From: Halobacillus sp. Marseille-Q1614
GTDB lineage: Bacteria > Bacillota > Bacilli > Bacillales > Halobacillaceae
NCBI RefSeq assembly: GCF_902809865.1
Contig: NZ_CADDWH010000001.1
Location: forward strand, 1 to 64,000
Direction of reading: 5' to 3'
Length of the DNA: 64,000 nt
This document shows, in pieces, positions 1 through 9,399 of the stretch. Each line of letters opens with the position of its first letter. The first letter of the stretch is position 1. Below the pieces are notes generated by a model that searched no databases, was not told the DNA's origin, and worked only from the letters and a program-made list of their open reading frames with translations. Both the position numbers and the translations under genes were made by a program.

Positions 1-429
1 GCGTTATTATATTTAACACATTTAAGTGATAATGTGGTTAATATTTTGCCCTTAAATTTAAATTTTTTAGAAACATATAGTTCACAAGAAGTAATGCAGA
101 ATTATGGAAGTAGTTATAATATAAATTTTTTATTATTTAACACAGGATTTTTATTTCTCTTTCTATTTGCTAAATCTACTTTAATGTTAAATAATACCTT
201 TAAAAGCCTTCTTAATATGTATATTTTATCTTCAGGAGTATTCTTCCTTTTTGGTTTTGTAGCTTTTGCCGATAGAATAGCAGGATATAGCTGGCTTCTT
301 ATACCTTTATTAATTGCTGTATTGATAAAAAATATTAAAATTACAATTAACAAAGCAGTTTTACTATCCTTTATTCTAATAATAGGCATCCTAACAACAC
401 CTTTAATACATGCATTTTTCGTTTACTAA
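1..429 (+). CDS. EpsG-like polysaccharide polymerase, C-terminal part
   Basis: The reading frame is open from the first base, so only the C-terminal 142 residues are present and the start lies outside the window. What remains is strongly hydrophobic, with about four membrane segments. It includes a short polar stretch, FADRIAGY, that resembles the conserved loop of EpsG/Wzy-type membrane proteins, which polymerise lipid-linked repeat units at the outer face of the membrane. It overlaps no gene but ends only 20 bases before the next start, in an operon of polysaccharide genes, which supports the call. Another type of multi-spanning membrane protein cannot be excluded. Confidence 0.6.
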   Translation, partial: ALLYLTHLSDNVVNILPLNLNFLETYSSQEVMQNYGSSYNINFLLFNTGFLFLFLFAKSTLMLNNTFKSLLNMYILSSGVFFLFGFVAFADRIAGYSWLLIPLLIAVLIKNIKITINKAVLLSFILIIGILTTPLIHAFFVY

Positions 430-448
430 TAGATTTGGAGGTCACTAT

Positions 449-1816
449 ATGACAACTCTTTATAAGAAAATATATGATAAGTCTCCTATTATAATTCAAC
501 ATCTATTTACTACCTTAAAGGGGTATGAATTAAAAAAGAGAAGGTACAATAAACTTTATTTTGAAAAATTAAATATGTATAAAAATCTTCAAGATCCTAT
601 AAAAGAACAATCAAATCAGTTAAATAAATTATTAAAACATTTGAAATATAATATTCCCTATTATAAAAAGACTCTCCAAAATATTTCCGATGAAGACCTT
701 AATGAAGAAACTCTATTAAATTTACCTATAATTACAAAAGAAGATTTGAGGAAAGACCTTAAAAGTTTTGTAAATCCTAATCAAAAAGATATGTTTAAAG
801 GGAAAACAGGTGGAACTACTGGTAAAAGCTTAATAGTTTATGCAAGTAAAATAGACAATGCTAAGAGGATGGCATATTTGGATTACTTTAAACTAAAGCA
901 TGGTGTTAAACCTTTTAGTAAAAGAGCAAGTTTTACTGGGAAAGAAATAGTGCCTTATAAACAAAATAAAAATGTTTTTTGGAGATATAATTATGCAATA
1001 AACCAAGTCCTTTATTCAGGTTTCCATGTAAGTGAAAATAATATCCCTTACTATATAAAATCTTTAAATAAATTTAAACCAAAAGCCTTAGATGGTTTTC
1101 CAACTTCCATATATAGAATTGCTAAATATATTAATGCGAATAATATTAAACTATCTTTTAAACCTATATGTATATTCCCAACAGCTGAAACATTGTTAGA
1201 GCACCAAAAAAAAGAAATTGAAGAAGCCTTTAATTGTCCTGTAAGGAATCAATACGCCTCAAGTGAGGGAGCACCTTTTATAACAGAGTGTGAAAATGGT
1301 AGATTACACTTTAATACTGAAACAGGATATTTCAATTTGAAGGATTACAATATTGAAGAAAATTTATATGAATTAGTCGTTACGAGCTTCTTAAATTACA
1401 CTACTCCTATAGTACAATATAAAATTGGAGATATAGTAGAATTCAATAAAAACCAAGAAGTTTGCGATTGCGGTAATAGGTCACTTTATGTAGAAAAAAT
1501 TCTAGGGAGACAATCAGATTACCTCTTATCAAAAAACGGGAAAGTGACATCTGTACATCTGTCGAATGCTATTAAGAATGCCCCAAATTCTATAGTAGCT
1601 TGTCAATTTGTACAAGAAAAATTAAATGAAATAATTATTAATATAGTTGTTGATGATACAAAATTTGTTGAAAAGCATAAAGATGATATTGTTGAAGCCT
1701 TAAAATACAGGTTTGGAAATGACATTAGAGTTAAATTTAATTTTGTTGAAGAATTAAAAAAAGAAAAAAGTGGAAAAACTCTATTTATAAAAAATTTATT
1801 AGTGAATAAACAATGA
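449..1816 (+). CDS. CapK/PaaK-like adenylate-forming enzyme 1
   Basis: Predicted 455-residue cytoplasmic protein of the phenylacetate-CoA ligase (PaaK/CapK) superfamily, whose members activate carboxylic acids as acyl-adenylates. The phosphate-binding motif TGGTTGK lies near residues 120-126, a YASSEG segment follows in the middle, and the C-terminus has SGKTLFIK, equivalent to the lid-domain lysine region. I chose the ATG at 449 because GGAGG sits 8 bases upstream; an in-frame ATG at 410 lacks a site. CapK-type proteins occur in capsule operons and may activate an acid or amino acid for amide linkage to an amino sugar, but the true substrate is unknown. A second, divergent copy lies at 6607. 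Confidence 0.8.
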   Translation: MTTLYKKIYDKSPIIIQHLFTTLKGYELKKRRYNKLYFEKLNMYKNLQDPIKEQSNQLNKLLKHLKYNIPYYKKTLQNISDEDLNEETLLNLPIITKEDLRKDLKSFVNPNQKDMFKGKTGGTTGKSLIVYASKIDNAKRMAYLDYFKLKHGVKPFSKRASFTGKEIVPYKQNKNVFWRYNYAINQVLYSGFHVSENNIPYYIKSLNKFKPKALDGFPTSIYRIAKYINANNIKLSFKPICIFPTAETLLEHQKKEIEEAFNCPVRNQYASSEGAPFITECENGRLHFNTETGYFNLKDYNIEENLYELVVTSFLNYTTPIVQYKIGDIVEFNKNQEVCDCGNRSLYVEKILGRQSDYLLSKNGKVTSVHLSNAIKNAPNSIVACQFVQEKLNEIIINIVVDDTKFVEKHKDDIVEALKYRFGNDIRVKFNFVEELKKEKSGKTLFIKNLLVNKQ

Positions 1817-1843
1817 TGCAACTTTATAAGGAGCTGTAAAAAA

Positions 1844-2857
1844 ATGTCTAAAATACTAATAACCGGTGCAGCAGGATTTATCGGGTCTCGTTTATCAAAA
1901 CGACTACTTCATGAGGGACATGAAGTGATTGGGATAGATAATCTCAATGATTATTATGATCCTACTCTAAAAGAAGATAGATTAAAACAACTATCTAACG
2001 ACAATTTCTTTTTTATAAAAACGGATCTTGAAAATAATAAAAATATCAACCAAGCTTTTGAAAAATATCAACCAAAGATAGTAATTAATCTTGCGGCACA
2101 AGCTGGCGTTAGATATAGTTTGGAAAATCCACATGCTTATATTAATTCCAACATTGTTGGATTCACTAATATACTAGAAGCATGTCGTCACAATAAAGTA
2201 AAACATTTAATTTATGCATCTTCTAGTTCAGTTTATGGAGCAAATGAATCAAAGCCTTTCTCAACCAACGATAATATCGACCATCCTTTAAGTTTATATG
2301 CAGCCACTAAAAAATCTAATGAGTTAATGGCCCATACTTACAGTCATTTATACGGAATACCGACCACTGGTCTAAGGTTTTTTACAGTTTATGGACCTTG
2401 GGGGCGCCCTGATATGGCTCTTTTCCTATTTACTAAAGCTATAGTAAATGATCAGCCAATTGATGTTTTTAATCACGGCAATATGATGCGTGACTTCACC
2501 TATGTAGAAGATATAGTAGAAAGTATCAATAGGTTAATAGAAAAACCTGCAGAATCAAACCCAAACTGGTCTGGAGAAAATCCGGATCCTAGTAGCAGTT
2601 ATGCACCATATAGAGTTTACAATATAGGAAATAATAGCCCTGTAAGACTCATGGATTTTATAGAGGCTATTGAAAAAAAAATAGGCAAAACAGCTCAAAA
2701 AAACTTCTTGCCGCTACAAGCGGGAGACGTGCCAGAAACATATGCGGACGTAGAAGATCTATTTAGAACTATAAACTTTAAACCCCAAACTTCCATTCAA
2801 AGTGGGGTAAACGATTTTATAGATTGGTATTTAGATTATTATGGGGTGAAATTATAA
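1844..2857 (+). CDS. NAD-dependent epimerase, UDP-glucuronate 4-epimerase type
   Basis: A 337-residue short-chain dehydrogenase-type sugar epimerase. It has the N-terminal Rossmann motif TGAAGFIG, the segment [10 protein letters not shown] typical of the CapI/UDP-glucuronate 4-epimerase branch, the SSS triad serine segment (YASSSSVYG), and the catalytic YAATK (Tyr-x3-Lys). Length matches that family. It would invert C4 of a UDP-uronic acid or related nucleotide sugar in the cytoplasm. The ATG is preceded by AAGGAG. Its stop overlaps the next start (TAATG), so it is translationally coupled to the nucleotide-sugar dehydrogenase that could supply its uronate substrate. The exact sugar is inferred. 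Confidence 0.82.
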   Translation: MSKILITGAAGFIGSRLSKRLLHEGHEVIGIDNLNDYYDPTLKEDRLKQLSNDNFFFIKTDLENNKNINQAFEKYQPKIVINLAAQAGVRYSLENPHAYINSNIVGFTNILEACRHNKVKHLIYASSSSVYGANESKPFSTNDNIDHPLSLYAATKKSNELMAHTYSHLYGIPTTGLRFFTVYGPWGRPDMALFLFTKAIVNDQPIDVFNHGNMMRDFTYVEDIVESINRLIEKPAESNPNWSGENPDPSSSYAPYRVYNIGNNSPVRLMDFIEAIEKKIGKTAQKNFLPLQAGDVPETYADVEDLFRTINFKPQTSIQSGVNDFIDWYLDYYGVKL

Positions 2858-4137
2858 TGCAGAAGAATATTGCAGTAGTTGGATTAGGATATGTAGGTTT
2901 ACCTTTAGCTGTGGCTTTTGGAAAAAAACAAAATATCATAGGGTTTGATATTAATGACCAACGGATTAAAGAGTTAAAAGAAGGATTGGATCGAACAGAG
3001 GAAGTTGAAAGGGAAGATTTAGAGAGTTCTTCAATAGAATTCACATCTAGTAGTTCAAAATTAGGAGAGGCTAATTTTATTATAGTATCGGTTCCTACTC
3101 CAATTACAGAGAATAAACAGCCCGATTTAACACCACTGGTTAAAGCTTCTGAGACTATTGGTAAGAACCTTTCAAAAGGTACGATAGTAGTATATGAATC
3201 TACGGTCTATCCCGGAGCAACTGAAGAAGAATGTGTGCCCGTGCTTGAGGCTACTTCTCAACTAAAATGTGGTAAAGACTTTTTTGTGGGATATTCACCG
3301 GAAAGAATTAATCCAGGAGATAAGGAGCATACTTTTACTACTATTACTAAAGTTGTGTCGGGTCAAAATGAAGAAGTACTGAACACAATAGCAGAAGTAT
3401 ATGCCTCGGTAGTAGAAGCAGGAGTACATAAAGCTAGTTCTATTAAAGTAGCAGAAGCTGCAAAAGTAATTGAAAATACACAAAGAGACTTAAATATTTC
3501 GTTAATGAATGAGCTAGCAGTAATTTTTGAGAAGCTTAATATTGATACTGCGGAGGTTTTAGAAGCTGCTGGAACGAAATGGAATTTCCTGAATTTTTCT
3601 CCTGGTTTGGTAGGTGGTCACTGCATAGGAGTTGACCCATATTATTTAACCTACAAAGCCCAGAAGGTAGGGCATCATCCGGAAGTTATTTTGGCAGGGA
3701 GAAAAACTAATGATAACGTGGGTAATTTCATAGCAACCTCGTTAGTAAAGAAAATGATTCAGAAAAATATGCCTATACAAGGTTCTACGGTTACTATATT
3801 AGGATTTACATTTAAAGACAATGTACCAGATTTACGTAATACGAAAGTTATTGATATAGTTAGAGAGTTAGAAGAATTCGGAGTCAATATACAAGTTACA
3901 GATGCTTATGCTGATAGTGGGGAAGCTTATAAAGAATATAGAATAAATTTAATAAATTATGAAGAATTACAGCCTTCCGATGCAGTAATTTTTGCAGTTC
4001 CTCATCAAGCATACTTAGAAAAAGGCTGGAGTATGTTTGATCAATTGTTGAAGCACGGTAAAGGAATTGTATATGACGTAAAATCCAAACTAGATAAAAA
4101 AGAATGTGCCGCCAGCATATCACTAATGAGGTTATAA
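2857..4137 (+). CDS. UDP-sugar 6-dehydrogenase (TviB/WbpO type)
   Basis: A 426-residue NAD-dependent nucleotide-sugar dehydrogenase that oxidises C6 of a UDP-sugar to the uronic acid. The N-terminus has GLGYVGLPLA (Rossmann fold), and the catalytic cysteine lies in GGHCIGVDPYYL. The sequence after it (GHHPEVILAGR) is typical of the Vi-antigen TviB/WbpO branch, which acts on UDP-GlcNAc or UDP-GalNAc rather than UDP-glucose. The start is the ATG overlapping the previous stop, with GGGGTG upstream; an earlier in-frame GTG at 2824 has no site. With the upstream epimerase it would make an acidic amino-uronate precursor; the precise substrate is inferred. Confidence 0.85.
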   Translation: MQKNIAVVGLGYVGLPLAVAFGKKQNIIGFDINDQRIKELKEGLDRTEEVEREDLESSSIEFTSSSSKLGEANFIIVSVPTPITENKQPDLTPLVKASETIGKNLSKGTIVVYESTVYPGATEEECVPVLEATSQLKCGKDFFVGYSPERINPGDKEHTFTTITKVVSGQNEEVLNTIAEVYASVVEAGVHKASSIKVAEAAKVIENTQRDLNISLMNELAVIFEKLNIDTAEVLEAAGTKWNFLNFSPGLVGGHCIGVDPYYLTYKAQKVGHHPEVILAGRKTNDNVGNFIATSLVKKMIQKNMPIQGSTVTILGFTFKDNVPDLRNTKVIDIVRELEEFGVNIQVTDAYADSGEAYKEYRINLINYEELQPSDAVIFAVPHQAYLEKGWSMFDQLLKHGKGIVYDVKSKLDKKECAASISLMRL

Positions 4138-4140
4138 ATT

Positions 4141-5298
4141 ATGAAGATTGTTCAAGTTAGTGCAGTCGATTCTACTATGAATGGACTGCTTAGAGAGTTA
4201 AACAGTTCAATATTACTAAATGGACATGAATTAATTTGTGTATGTTCTGATGGCGATAGAGTAGAAAATTTAAGGAAAGAAGGATTTGATATAAGGACGA
4301 TTAATATTGACCGAAATATCAATCCAATTGAAAATTTCAAATCTGTAATCGGGATGTATAATTTATTTAAAAAAGAAACCCCCGATATTGTCCATGTTCA
4401 TACCCCAGTAGCTGCAGTATTAGGACGTATAGCAGCTAAGTTAGCGAGAGTACCAATCATAATATACACTGCACATGGTTTCTATTTTCATGAAAACATG
4501 ACGCCTATAAAATATAAACTTTTTTATACAGTGGAAAAACTGTGTGCTAGGTTTTGTACGGATTTTATTTTTACTCAGAGTGAAGAAGATGGCGTATTAG
4601 CAATTCAAAACAAATTTTTACCCCGAGAGAATATTACTGTAATCAGTAATGGAGTAGATGTTGAAGAAAAATTTAATCCAACGAGTATAGATGTAAAACA
4701 AATAGAGAATTTGAGAAAAGAGCTTAACTTAAACGAAGATGAAATCTTAGTATCCTTTATTGGTAGATTAGTTAAAGAAAAAGGCATTATAGATCTATTA
4801 AATGCATTTAGTAAGATAGAACAACAGAATATAAAATTAATTATAATAGGGAATACTGACCTTTCTGAAAGAGATCAACAAACCTTTAAAGAAATAGAAA
4901 ACTATAGAGACTATTCAAATATTATTTTCACCGGATTTAGAAGGGATATTCCAGAATTACTTTCTATTTCTGATATTTACTGCTTACCTTCTTATAGAGA
5001 AGGGATGCCTCGGTCAATAATAGAAGCCATGGCTATGGAATGTGCAATAGTTGCAACAAATATTCGTGGATCTCGGGAAGAAGTGGATAATGGGGAAAAC
5101 GGTTTTTTAGTTAATCTTAATGATCCTGATTCGCTAGCCTCCTCTATAAAGGAGTTAGCCAATAACCCTGAAAAGTTGTCTGACTTTAAAACTAATGCAA
5201 GAGAGAAGGCAGCTAAGTTGTACAATGAAAAAAAAGTAGTAAGAACCCAACTGGATATTTTTGAAACTGCCCATAGTAGAAAAGAAGGTAATTTGTAA
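4141..5298 (+). CDS. glycosyltransferase family 4 (EpsD-like)
   Basis: A 385-residue GT-B glycosyltransferase. The N-terminal half has the acceptor-side motif VHVHTPVAA, and the C-terminal half has GRLVKEKG, followed by EGMPRSIIEAMA, the EX7E motif that contacts the nucleotide-sugar donor in GT4 retaining enzymes. It would add a sugar to the undecaprenyl-linked intermediate at the cytoplasmic membrane face. It begins 3 bases after the preceding stop within the same operon and precedes the initiating phosphotransferase. Donor and acceptor cannot be read from the sequence. Confidence 0.85.
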   Translation: MKIVQVSAVDSTMNGLLRELNSSILLNGHELICVCSDGDRVENLRKEGFDIRTINIDRNINPIENFKSVIGMYNLFKKETPDIVHVHTPVAAVLGRIAAKLARVPIIIYTAHGFYFHENMTPIKYKLFYTVEKLCARFCTDFIFTQSEEDGVLAIQNKFLPRENITVISNGVDVEEKFNPTSIDVKQIENLRKELNLNEDEILVSFIGRLVKEKGIIDLLNAFSKIEQQNIKLIIIGNTDLSERDQQTFKEIENYRDYSNIIFTGFRRDIPELLSISDIYCLPSYREGMPRSIIEAMAMECAIVATNIRGSREEVDNGENGFLVNLNDPDSLASSIKELANNPEKLSDFKTNAREKAAKLYNEKKVVRTQLDIFETAHSRKEGNL

Positions 5299-5315
5299 AT
5301 TTAAAGGGGATAAGT

Positions 5316-5915
5316 ATGAAACGTTTATTAGATATCGTTGTTTCTTTATTAGCTATTCTTGTTTTTATTATTCCAATGTTGGTAGTTTCCCTATTGGTCT
5401 TGTTAACTATGGGTACTCCTATTACATTTTCACAAAAAAGACCTGGTTTAAATGGAGAACCTTTTTATATTAAGAAATTTCGAACTATGACTAATGAAAA
5501 GGATTCTAATGGAAATTTACTACCTAATGACAAAAGAACAACGAAGACTGGTAACTTTTTAAGAAAACTAAGTTTGGATGAGTTACCACAGTTATTTAAT
5601 GTACTTAAAGGTGATCTCAGTCTAGTGGGGCCTCGACCATTACTAATGGAATATTTAGAGTTGTATAGCACTGAGCAGGCACGCAGGCATGAAGTTAAAC
5701 CTGGAATTACAGGTTGGGCTCAAGTAAATGGAAGAAATGCATTAACTTGGGAAGAAAAATTCAAGTATGACGTTTGGTATGTTGATAATCAATCTTTTTC
5801 TCTTGATTTAAAAATTTTGAGGAAGACGGCAATTAAAGTAATGAAGTCTGATGGAGTTAATAGGAGTAACACTGTGACTATGGAAAGGTTTAGGGGTTCA
5901 AAGTCTAATGAATAA
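5316..5915 (+). CDS. initiating sugar-1-phosphate transferase (EpsL/PglC-like)
   Basis: A 199-residue polyprenyl-phosphate phosphoglycosyl transferase of the small PglC/EpsL class: one N-terminal re-entrant membrane helix (about residues 3-28), then the cytosolic domain with FRTM, SLDELPQLFNVLKGDLSLVGPRP-type catalytic Asp-Glu region (residues about 88-112) and KPGITGWAQVNGR. It would transfer a sugar phosphate onto undecaprenyl phosphate and start the repeat unit. GGGGA precedes the ATG. Its end overlaps the acetyltransferase start by 8 bases, matching the EpsL-EpsM-EpsN order of B. subtilis, where the donor is an N-acetylated diamino sugar. Confidence 0.88.
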   Translation: MKRLLDIVVSLLAILVFIIPMLVVSLLVLLTMGTPITFSQKRPGLNGEPFYIKKFRTMTNEKDSNGNLLPNDKRTTKTGNFLRKLSLDELPQLFNVLKGDLSLVGPRPLLMEYLELYSTEQARRHEVKPGITGWAQVNGRNALTWEEKFKYDVWYVDNQSFSLDLKILRKTAIKVMKSDGVNRSNTVTMERFRGSKSNE

Positions 5916-6546
5916 TCAAAATGAAATTTATATTTATGGTTCTGGCGGCTTAGGCAGAGGAGTACTTGATTTAATATACACCATTAATAGAAAAAATGGT
6001 GAAAGATGGAAAATGAAAGGGTTTCTTGATGATACAAATAAAGGAAACGTAAATGGTTATGAGGTCGTTGGGAACATTGATAGCCTTTTAAACATGGAGA
6101 AGCCAGTTAATGTAGTGCTAGCATTTGGCAATCCAAGGATTAAAAGGATTCTCTTTGAAAAGTTAAAATATAAAGATAATATAAAGTTTCCAAACCTTAT
6201 ACATCCAAATGTAGATGTCTCTCCATTCAATTGTTTTGGACAAGGTAATATTATTAGTTATGGAGTAGCGTTATCTACAAATATTAATATTAAAAACTTT
6301 AACCTTATTCACTATAATTGTTCTATTGGTCATGATGTAGTAATGGGGAACTTTAACTCTGTATTTCCTTTAACAGCTTTGTCAGGCTATGTGGAATTGG
6401 GTGATGAGGTCGAAATAGGGACTAATGCTTCTATCATTCCGAGTAAAAATATTGGGAGTAAAACTAAAATAGGTGCAGGAAGTGTTGTTATTAATAGTGT
6501 TCCAGAAGGTAAGAAAATAGTAGGAGTTCCAGGAAGAGAAATTTAG
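5908..6546 (+). CDS. amino-sugar N-acetyltransferase (EpsM/PglD-like)
   Basis: A 212-residue NeuD/PglD-type acetyltransferase. The N-terminal half is a small Rossmann-like nucleotide-sugar binding domain (GSGGLGRG near residue 10), and the C-terminal half is a left-handed beta-helix of hexapeptide repeats ending in AGSVVINSVPEGKKIVGVPG. The catalytic-histidine segment is NCSIGHD. PglD acetylates the 4-amino group of a UDP-amino sugar using acetyl-CoA. It overlaps the phosphotransferase gene and lies two genes before a DegT-type aminotransferase, so the product probably acts on the aminated sugar made by that enzyme. Confidence 0.85.
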   Translation: MNNQNEIYIYGSGGLGRGVLDLIYTINRKNGERWKMKGFLDDTNKGNVNGYEVVGNIDSLLNMEKPVNVVLAFGNPRIKRILFEKLKYKDNIKFPNLIHPNVDVSPFNCFGQGNIISYGVALSTNINIKNFNLIHYNCSIGHDVVMGNFNSVFPLTALSGYVELGDEVEIGTNASIIPSKNIGSKTKIGAGSVVINSVPEGKKIVGVPGREI

Positions 6547-6606
6547 TTTATTATCGTATGGATTGATTTTTCTGTTCTTAACTTCTATTGGAAGGTGGTA
6601 TAGGGA

Positions 6607-7860
6607 ATGAGAAAAGCACTTTTTAAAATTACTCAAAGGGTTAAGAACGGAAGAGTGTTTGAAAAGATTGCTAATATGGAAGAATTGTATGGAGTGGCGG
6701 GAGAAAAAGAGCAGGAAAAAAAATTTACCACTCTCCTCAAACATGCAATCGATACAACTGACTATTATAAAAGTTACGCAAAGTATAAATCAATTGAAGA
6801 ATGTCCAGTAATAGAAAAGAAAGTTATAAAAGAAAATTACAATGAATTTCTATCTAATGATTTTAAACAGGATGAATTAATACCTATGACTACTAGCGGG
6901 TCATATGGAACTCCTTTTACTTTCTACCTTACAAAGGAAAAAAAAGAAATGCAGCATGCGGAAGTAACCTTTTTTAGTAGATGGGCTAATTTTGATATTG
7001 GGGTAAAACATGGTTATGTTGCATCTAAAATAAAAAGTAAAAAAGATCAATTCATTCAAAATCAACTCTCAATTGCCCCATTTGTTATTTCAGAAGATTG
7101 GCTTTCTAACGAGATGGAAAAAATAGTTTCAAAAAAAATTAAGGTTCTTATTGGCTATCCATCTGCAATTGGAGCAATTGCTAAATTCTTTGTTTCTAAG
7201 AATAAATTCTATAAACTTGATGGAGTAATCACTATATCTGAAATTCTTACAGAAGATGTAAGGTTAAATGTAAAAAAAGCATTTGGGGTCACTCCAATAA
7301 GTAGATATTCCACAGAAGAATTAGGCGTATTAGGAATTGAATGTAAGAAAAATCAAAAACATCATCTTAATAATATTAATTATATTATTGAAATACTAGA
7401 TGAACATGATAACCCTGTTAAACCTGGGGAAACTGGGCGGGTAGTAGTAACGGATCTTTATTCTTACGCTATGCCTTTAATAAGGTATGATACTGGTGAC
7501 CTAGCAGTTTTAGGGAAAGGTAATTGTAACTGCGGATTAGAAACTCCCTATCTTGAGAGGTTAACAGGAAGAAAGTTAGAAGTTCTTTATAATACTGATG
7601 GTACGCCTGTTGCTTCTATGGGATTAAATGGTAAGATGAGGGACATTGAAAATATTTTGCAGTTCCAAATTATACAAGTGGGTGAGAAAGATTATAAAAT
7701 TAATTTAGTAGCTATGAAAGGTTTTTCTGAGGAAAAAGAAATTATTAGAAGGTACAAGGAATTATTTGGATATGACTCAAATATTAAAGTGGAATATTTA
7801 GAAGATATACCTCCATTAAAATCAGGAAAGAGACCATATATCCTTCAAAAACATTATTAA
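6607..7860 (+). CDS. CapK/PaaK-like adenylate-forming enzyme 2
   Basis: A 417-residue relative of the CapK/PaaK acyl-adenylating enzymes. The N-terminal phosphate-binding segment TTSGSYGTPF lies near residues 94-103, RYSTEELG in the middle matches the conserved substrate/ATP region, YDTGD follows, and the lid lysine region is KSGKRPYI at the extreme C-terminus. Upstream is GGAAGGTGG. It is clearly divergent from the copy at 449, so the two probably activate different acids or form a relay rather than being a recent duplication. It lies between the acetyltransferase and aminotransferase genes; its substrate is unknown. Confidence 0.78.
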   Translation: MRKALFKITQRVKNGRVFEKIANMEELYGVAGEKEQEKKFTTLLKHAIDTTDYYKSYAKYKSIEECPVIEKKVIKENYNEFLSNDFKQDELIPMTTSGSYGTPFTFYLTKEKKEMQHAEVTFFSRWANFDIGVKHGYVASKIKSKKDQFIQNQLSIAPFVISEDWLSNEMEKIVSKKIKVLIGYPSAIGAIAKFFVSKNKFYKLDGVITISEILTEDVRLNVKKAFGVTPISRYSTEELGVLGIECKKNQKHHLNNINYIIEILDEHDNPVKPGETGRVVVTDLYSYAMPLIRYDTGDLAVLGKGNCNCGLETPYLERLTGRKLEVLYNTDGTPVASMGLNGKMRDIENILQFQIIQVGEKDYKINLVAMKGFSEEKEIIRRYKELFGYDSNIKVEYLEDIPPLKSGKRPYILQKHY

Positions 7861-7909
7861 AGTTATCAATATAACAAGCTATAAAATAAACTGTTGAGGT
7901 GAAAAGTCA

Positions 7910-9058
7910 ATGGAAAATAAACTATATCTCTCTGCACCTCATATGAGTGGTAACGAACAAAAATACATACAGGAAGCTTTTGATTTAAATTGGATTGCTC
8001 CCTTAGGTAATAACGTTAACGAGTTTGAGAAGATTATAGCTGATTATAATTCGGTCGCTGGAGCTTCTGTAGTTACATCAGGTACTAGCGCTATTCATTT
8101 AGCATTAAGATTATTAGGTGTAGAAGAAAATGATTCAATAATTTGTTCATCTTTAACATTTGTAGCTAGTGCTAATCCGATTCTTTATCAAGGTGCTAAG
8201 CCTATATTTATTGATTCCGAGCCGGATACTTGGAATATGTGTCCTGAGGCTTTAAGAAGAGCCTTAAAAAGATTAAATGAAACGAATGAACTTCCTAAAG
8301 CAGCTATAATAGTAAATCTTTATGGTCAGCCAGCAAAAATGGAAGAGCTTATAGATATATGTACAGATTACGAAGTTTCTGTAATTGAAGATGCAGCAGA
8401 ATCATTGGGAAGTGAATATAAAGGGCAAAAGAGTGGCACTTTTGGGGATTTTGGAATTTTCTCTTTTAATGGTAATAAAATTATAACTACCTCTGGAGGA
8501 GGAGCATTAATCTCTAACAATAAAGAAGCCTTGGATAAATCTAGGTTTTTAGCCACACAAGCGAGAGATAATGCTCTCCATTATCAACACAGTGAACTGG
8601 GTTATAATTATAGAATGAGTAATATTGTGGCAGGTATCGGAAGAGCTCAATTAGAAATCCTTGATTTACGTGTCCAGCAACGGAGGAATGTATATAAGAG
8701 GTATTATGAGGAACTTAGTAATCTTCCAGGGTTTTATTTTATGCCTGAGTTGGAAGGAACCAAATCAAATAGATGGCTTACAGCTTTAACAGTAGATCCT
8801 AATGAAGCAGGCGTTACAAGCTTAGACATCATTGAAGCATTAGGTGAAGAAAATATAGAGGCCAGGCCTGTCTGGAAGCCTCTACATTTGCAACCCCTAT
8901 TTGAAGGAGTGCCTTATTATCCTCACCAAGAAAATTATAGTGTCTCTGATAAACTATTTAAATATGGTTTATGTCTTCCTTCTGGTTCCAACATGGAAGC
9001 TGAAGATCAAGAAAGAGTTATTTCTATAATTAAAGAGCTAGTTAAAGAGAGGAACTAG
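7910..9058 (+). CDS. PLP-dependent sugar aminotransferase (EpsN/DegT family)
   Basis: A 382-residue DegT/DnrJ/EryC1/StrS aminotransferase. It shows TSGTSAIHLALRLLG (cofactor phosphate binding), EDAAESLGS with the PLP-pairing aspartate, and FSFNGNKIITTSGGG, containing the Schiff-base lysine. Such enzymes aminate a 4-keto nucleotide sugar using glutamate. With the EpsL-like and EpsM-like genes it completes the late steps of a bacillosamine-type pathway; the 4,6-dehydratase expected at the start is not in the window. GAGGTGAAAAGTCA precedes the ATG. It is the last gene of the operon and is followed by a terminator. Confidence 0.88.
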   Translation: MENKLYLSAPHMSGNEQKYIQEAFDLNWIAPLGNNVNEFEKIIADYNSVAGASVVTSGTSAIHLALRLLGVEENDSIICSSLTFVASANPILYQGAKPIFIDSEPDTWNMCPEALRRALKRLNETNELPKAAIIVNLYGQPAKMEELIDICTDYEVSVIEDAAESLGSEYKGQKSGTFGDFGIFSFNGNKIITTSGGGALISNNKEALDKSRFLATQARDNALHYQHSELGYNYRMSNIVAGIGRAQLEILDLRVQQRRNVYKRYYEELSNLPGFYFMPELEGTKSNRWLTALTVDPNEAGVTSLDIIEALGEENIEARPVWKPLHLQPLFEGVPYYPHQENYSVSDKLFKYGLCLPSGSNMEAEDQERVISIIKELVKERN

Positions 9059-9063
9059 ATAAT

Positions 9064-9093
9064 AAAAAGGCCTTCAATCAGAGGGCCTTTTTT
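9064..9093 (+). terminator. rho-independent terminator of first polysaccharide operon
   Basis: AAAAGGCC and GGCCTTTT form a stem around an 11-base loop, followed by a T run, 6 bases after the aminotransferase stop. The A run on the left side means it could also work for the converging gene remnant. Confidence 0.85.
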
Positions 9094-9097
9094 AAAT

Positions 9098-9247
9098 TTA
9101 CCACTTAAATATGAATAGAAATAAGTAACCTATCATTTTTATATATTCCTTAAAAACTATTTGTGTTTCTTCTACAGACATACCATTATCAGGATTGTAA
9201 TCTGAAAATGCTGTCAAATAACTTAATACTACAGACCTTTCATATAC
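9098..9247 (-). pseudogene. YdcF-like (DUF218) protein, C-terminal fragment
   Basis: Read on the minus strand, about 49 residues (VYERSVVLSYLTAF ... FKEYIKMIGYLF) ending in TAA look like the C-terminus of a YdcF/SanA-type DUF218 membrane-associated protein. The matching middle part (TYENALLSKDI ... IIVTSNYHSLR) lies at 11810-11970 on the other side of the IS21-family element, in the right order for one minus-strand gene split by the insertion. The bases between this fragment and the IS end (about 9248-9278) do not continue the protein convincingly. The family assignment is from remembered motif patterns, so it is moderate. Confidence 0.5.
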
Positions 9248-9399
9248 TTTGTTTACAGCCATGGAAATGACCCAGGTCTGCCATCTTTTTGATCCAACTC
9301 TACCAATATATTGATCCACTTAAGACAAAGCTGATCCACCCTCCTATATAATAAAGAAGCACCTTAACGGTGCCATTTTATTATGTAGGGGGTTTTTTT

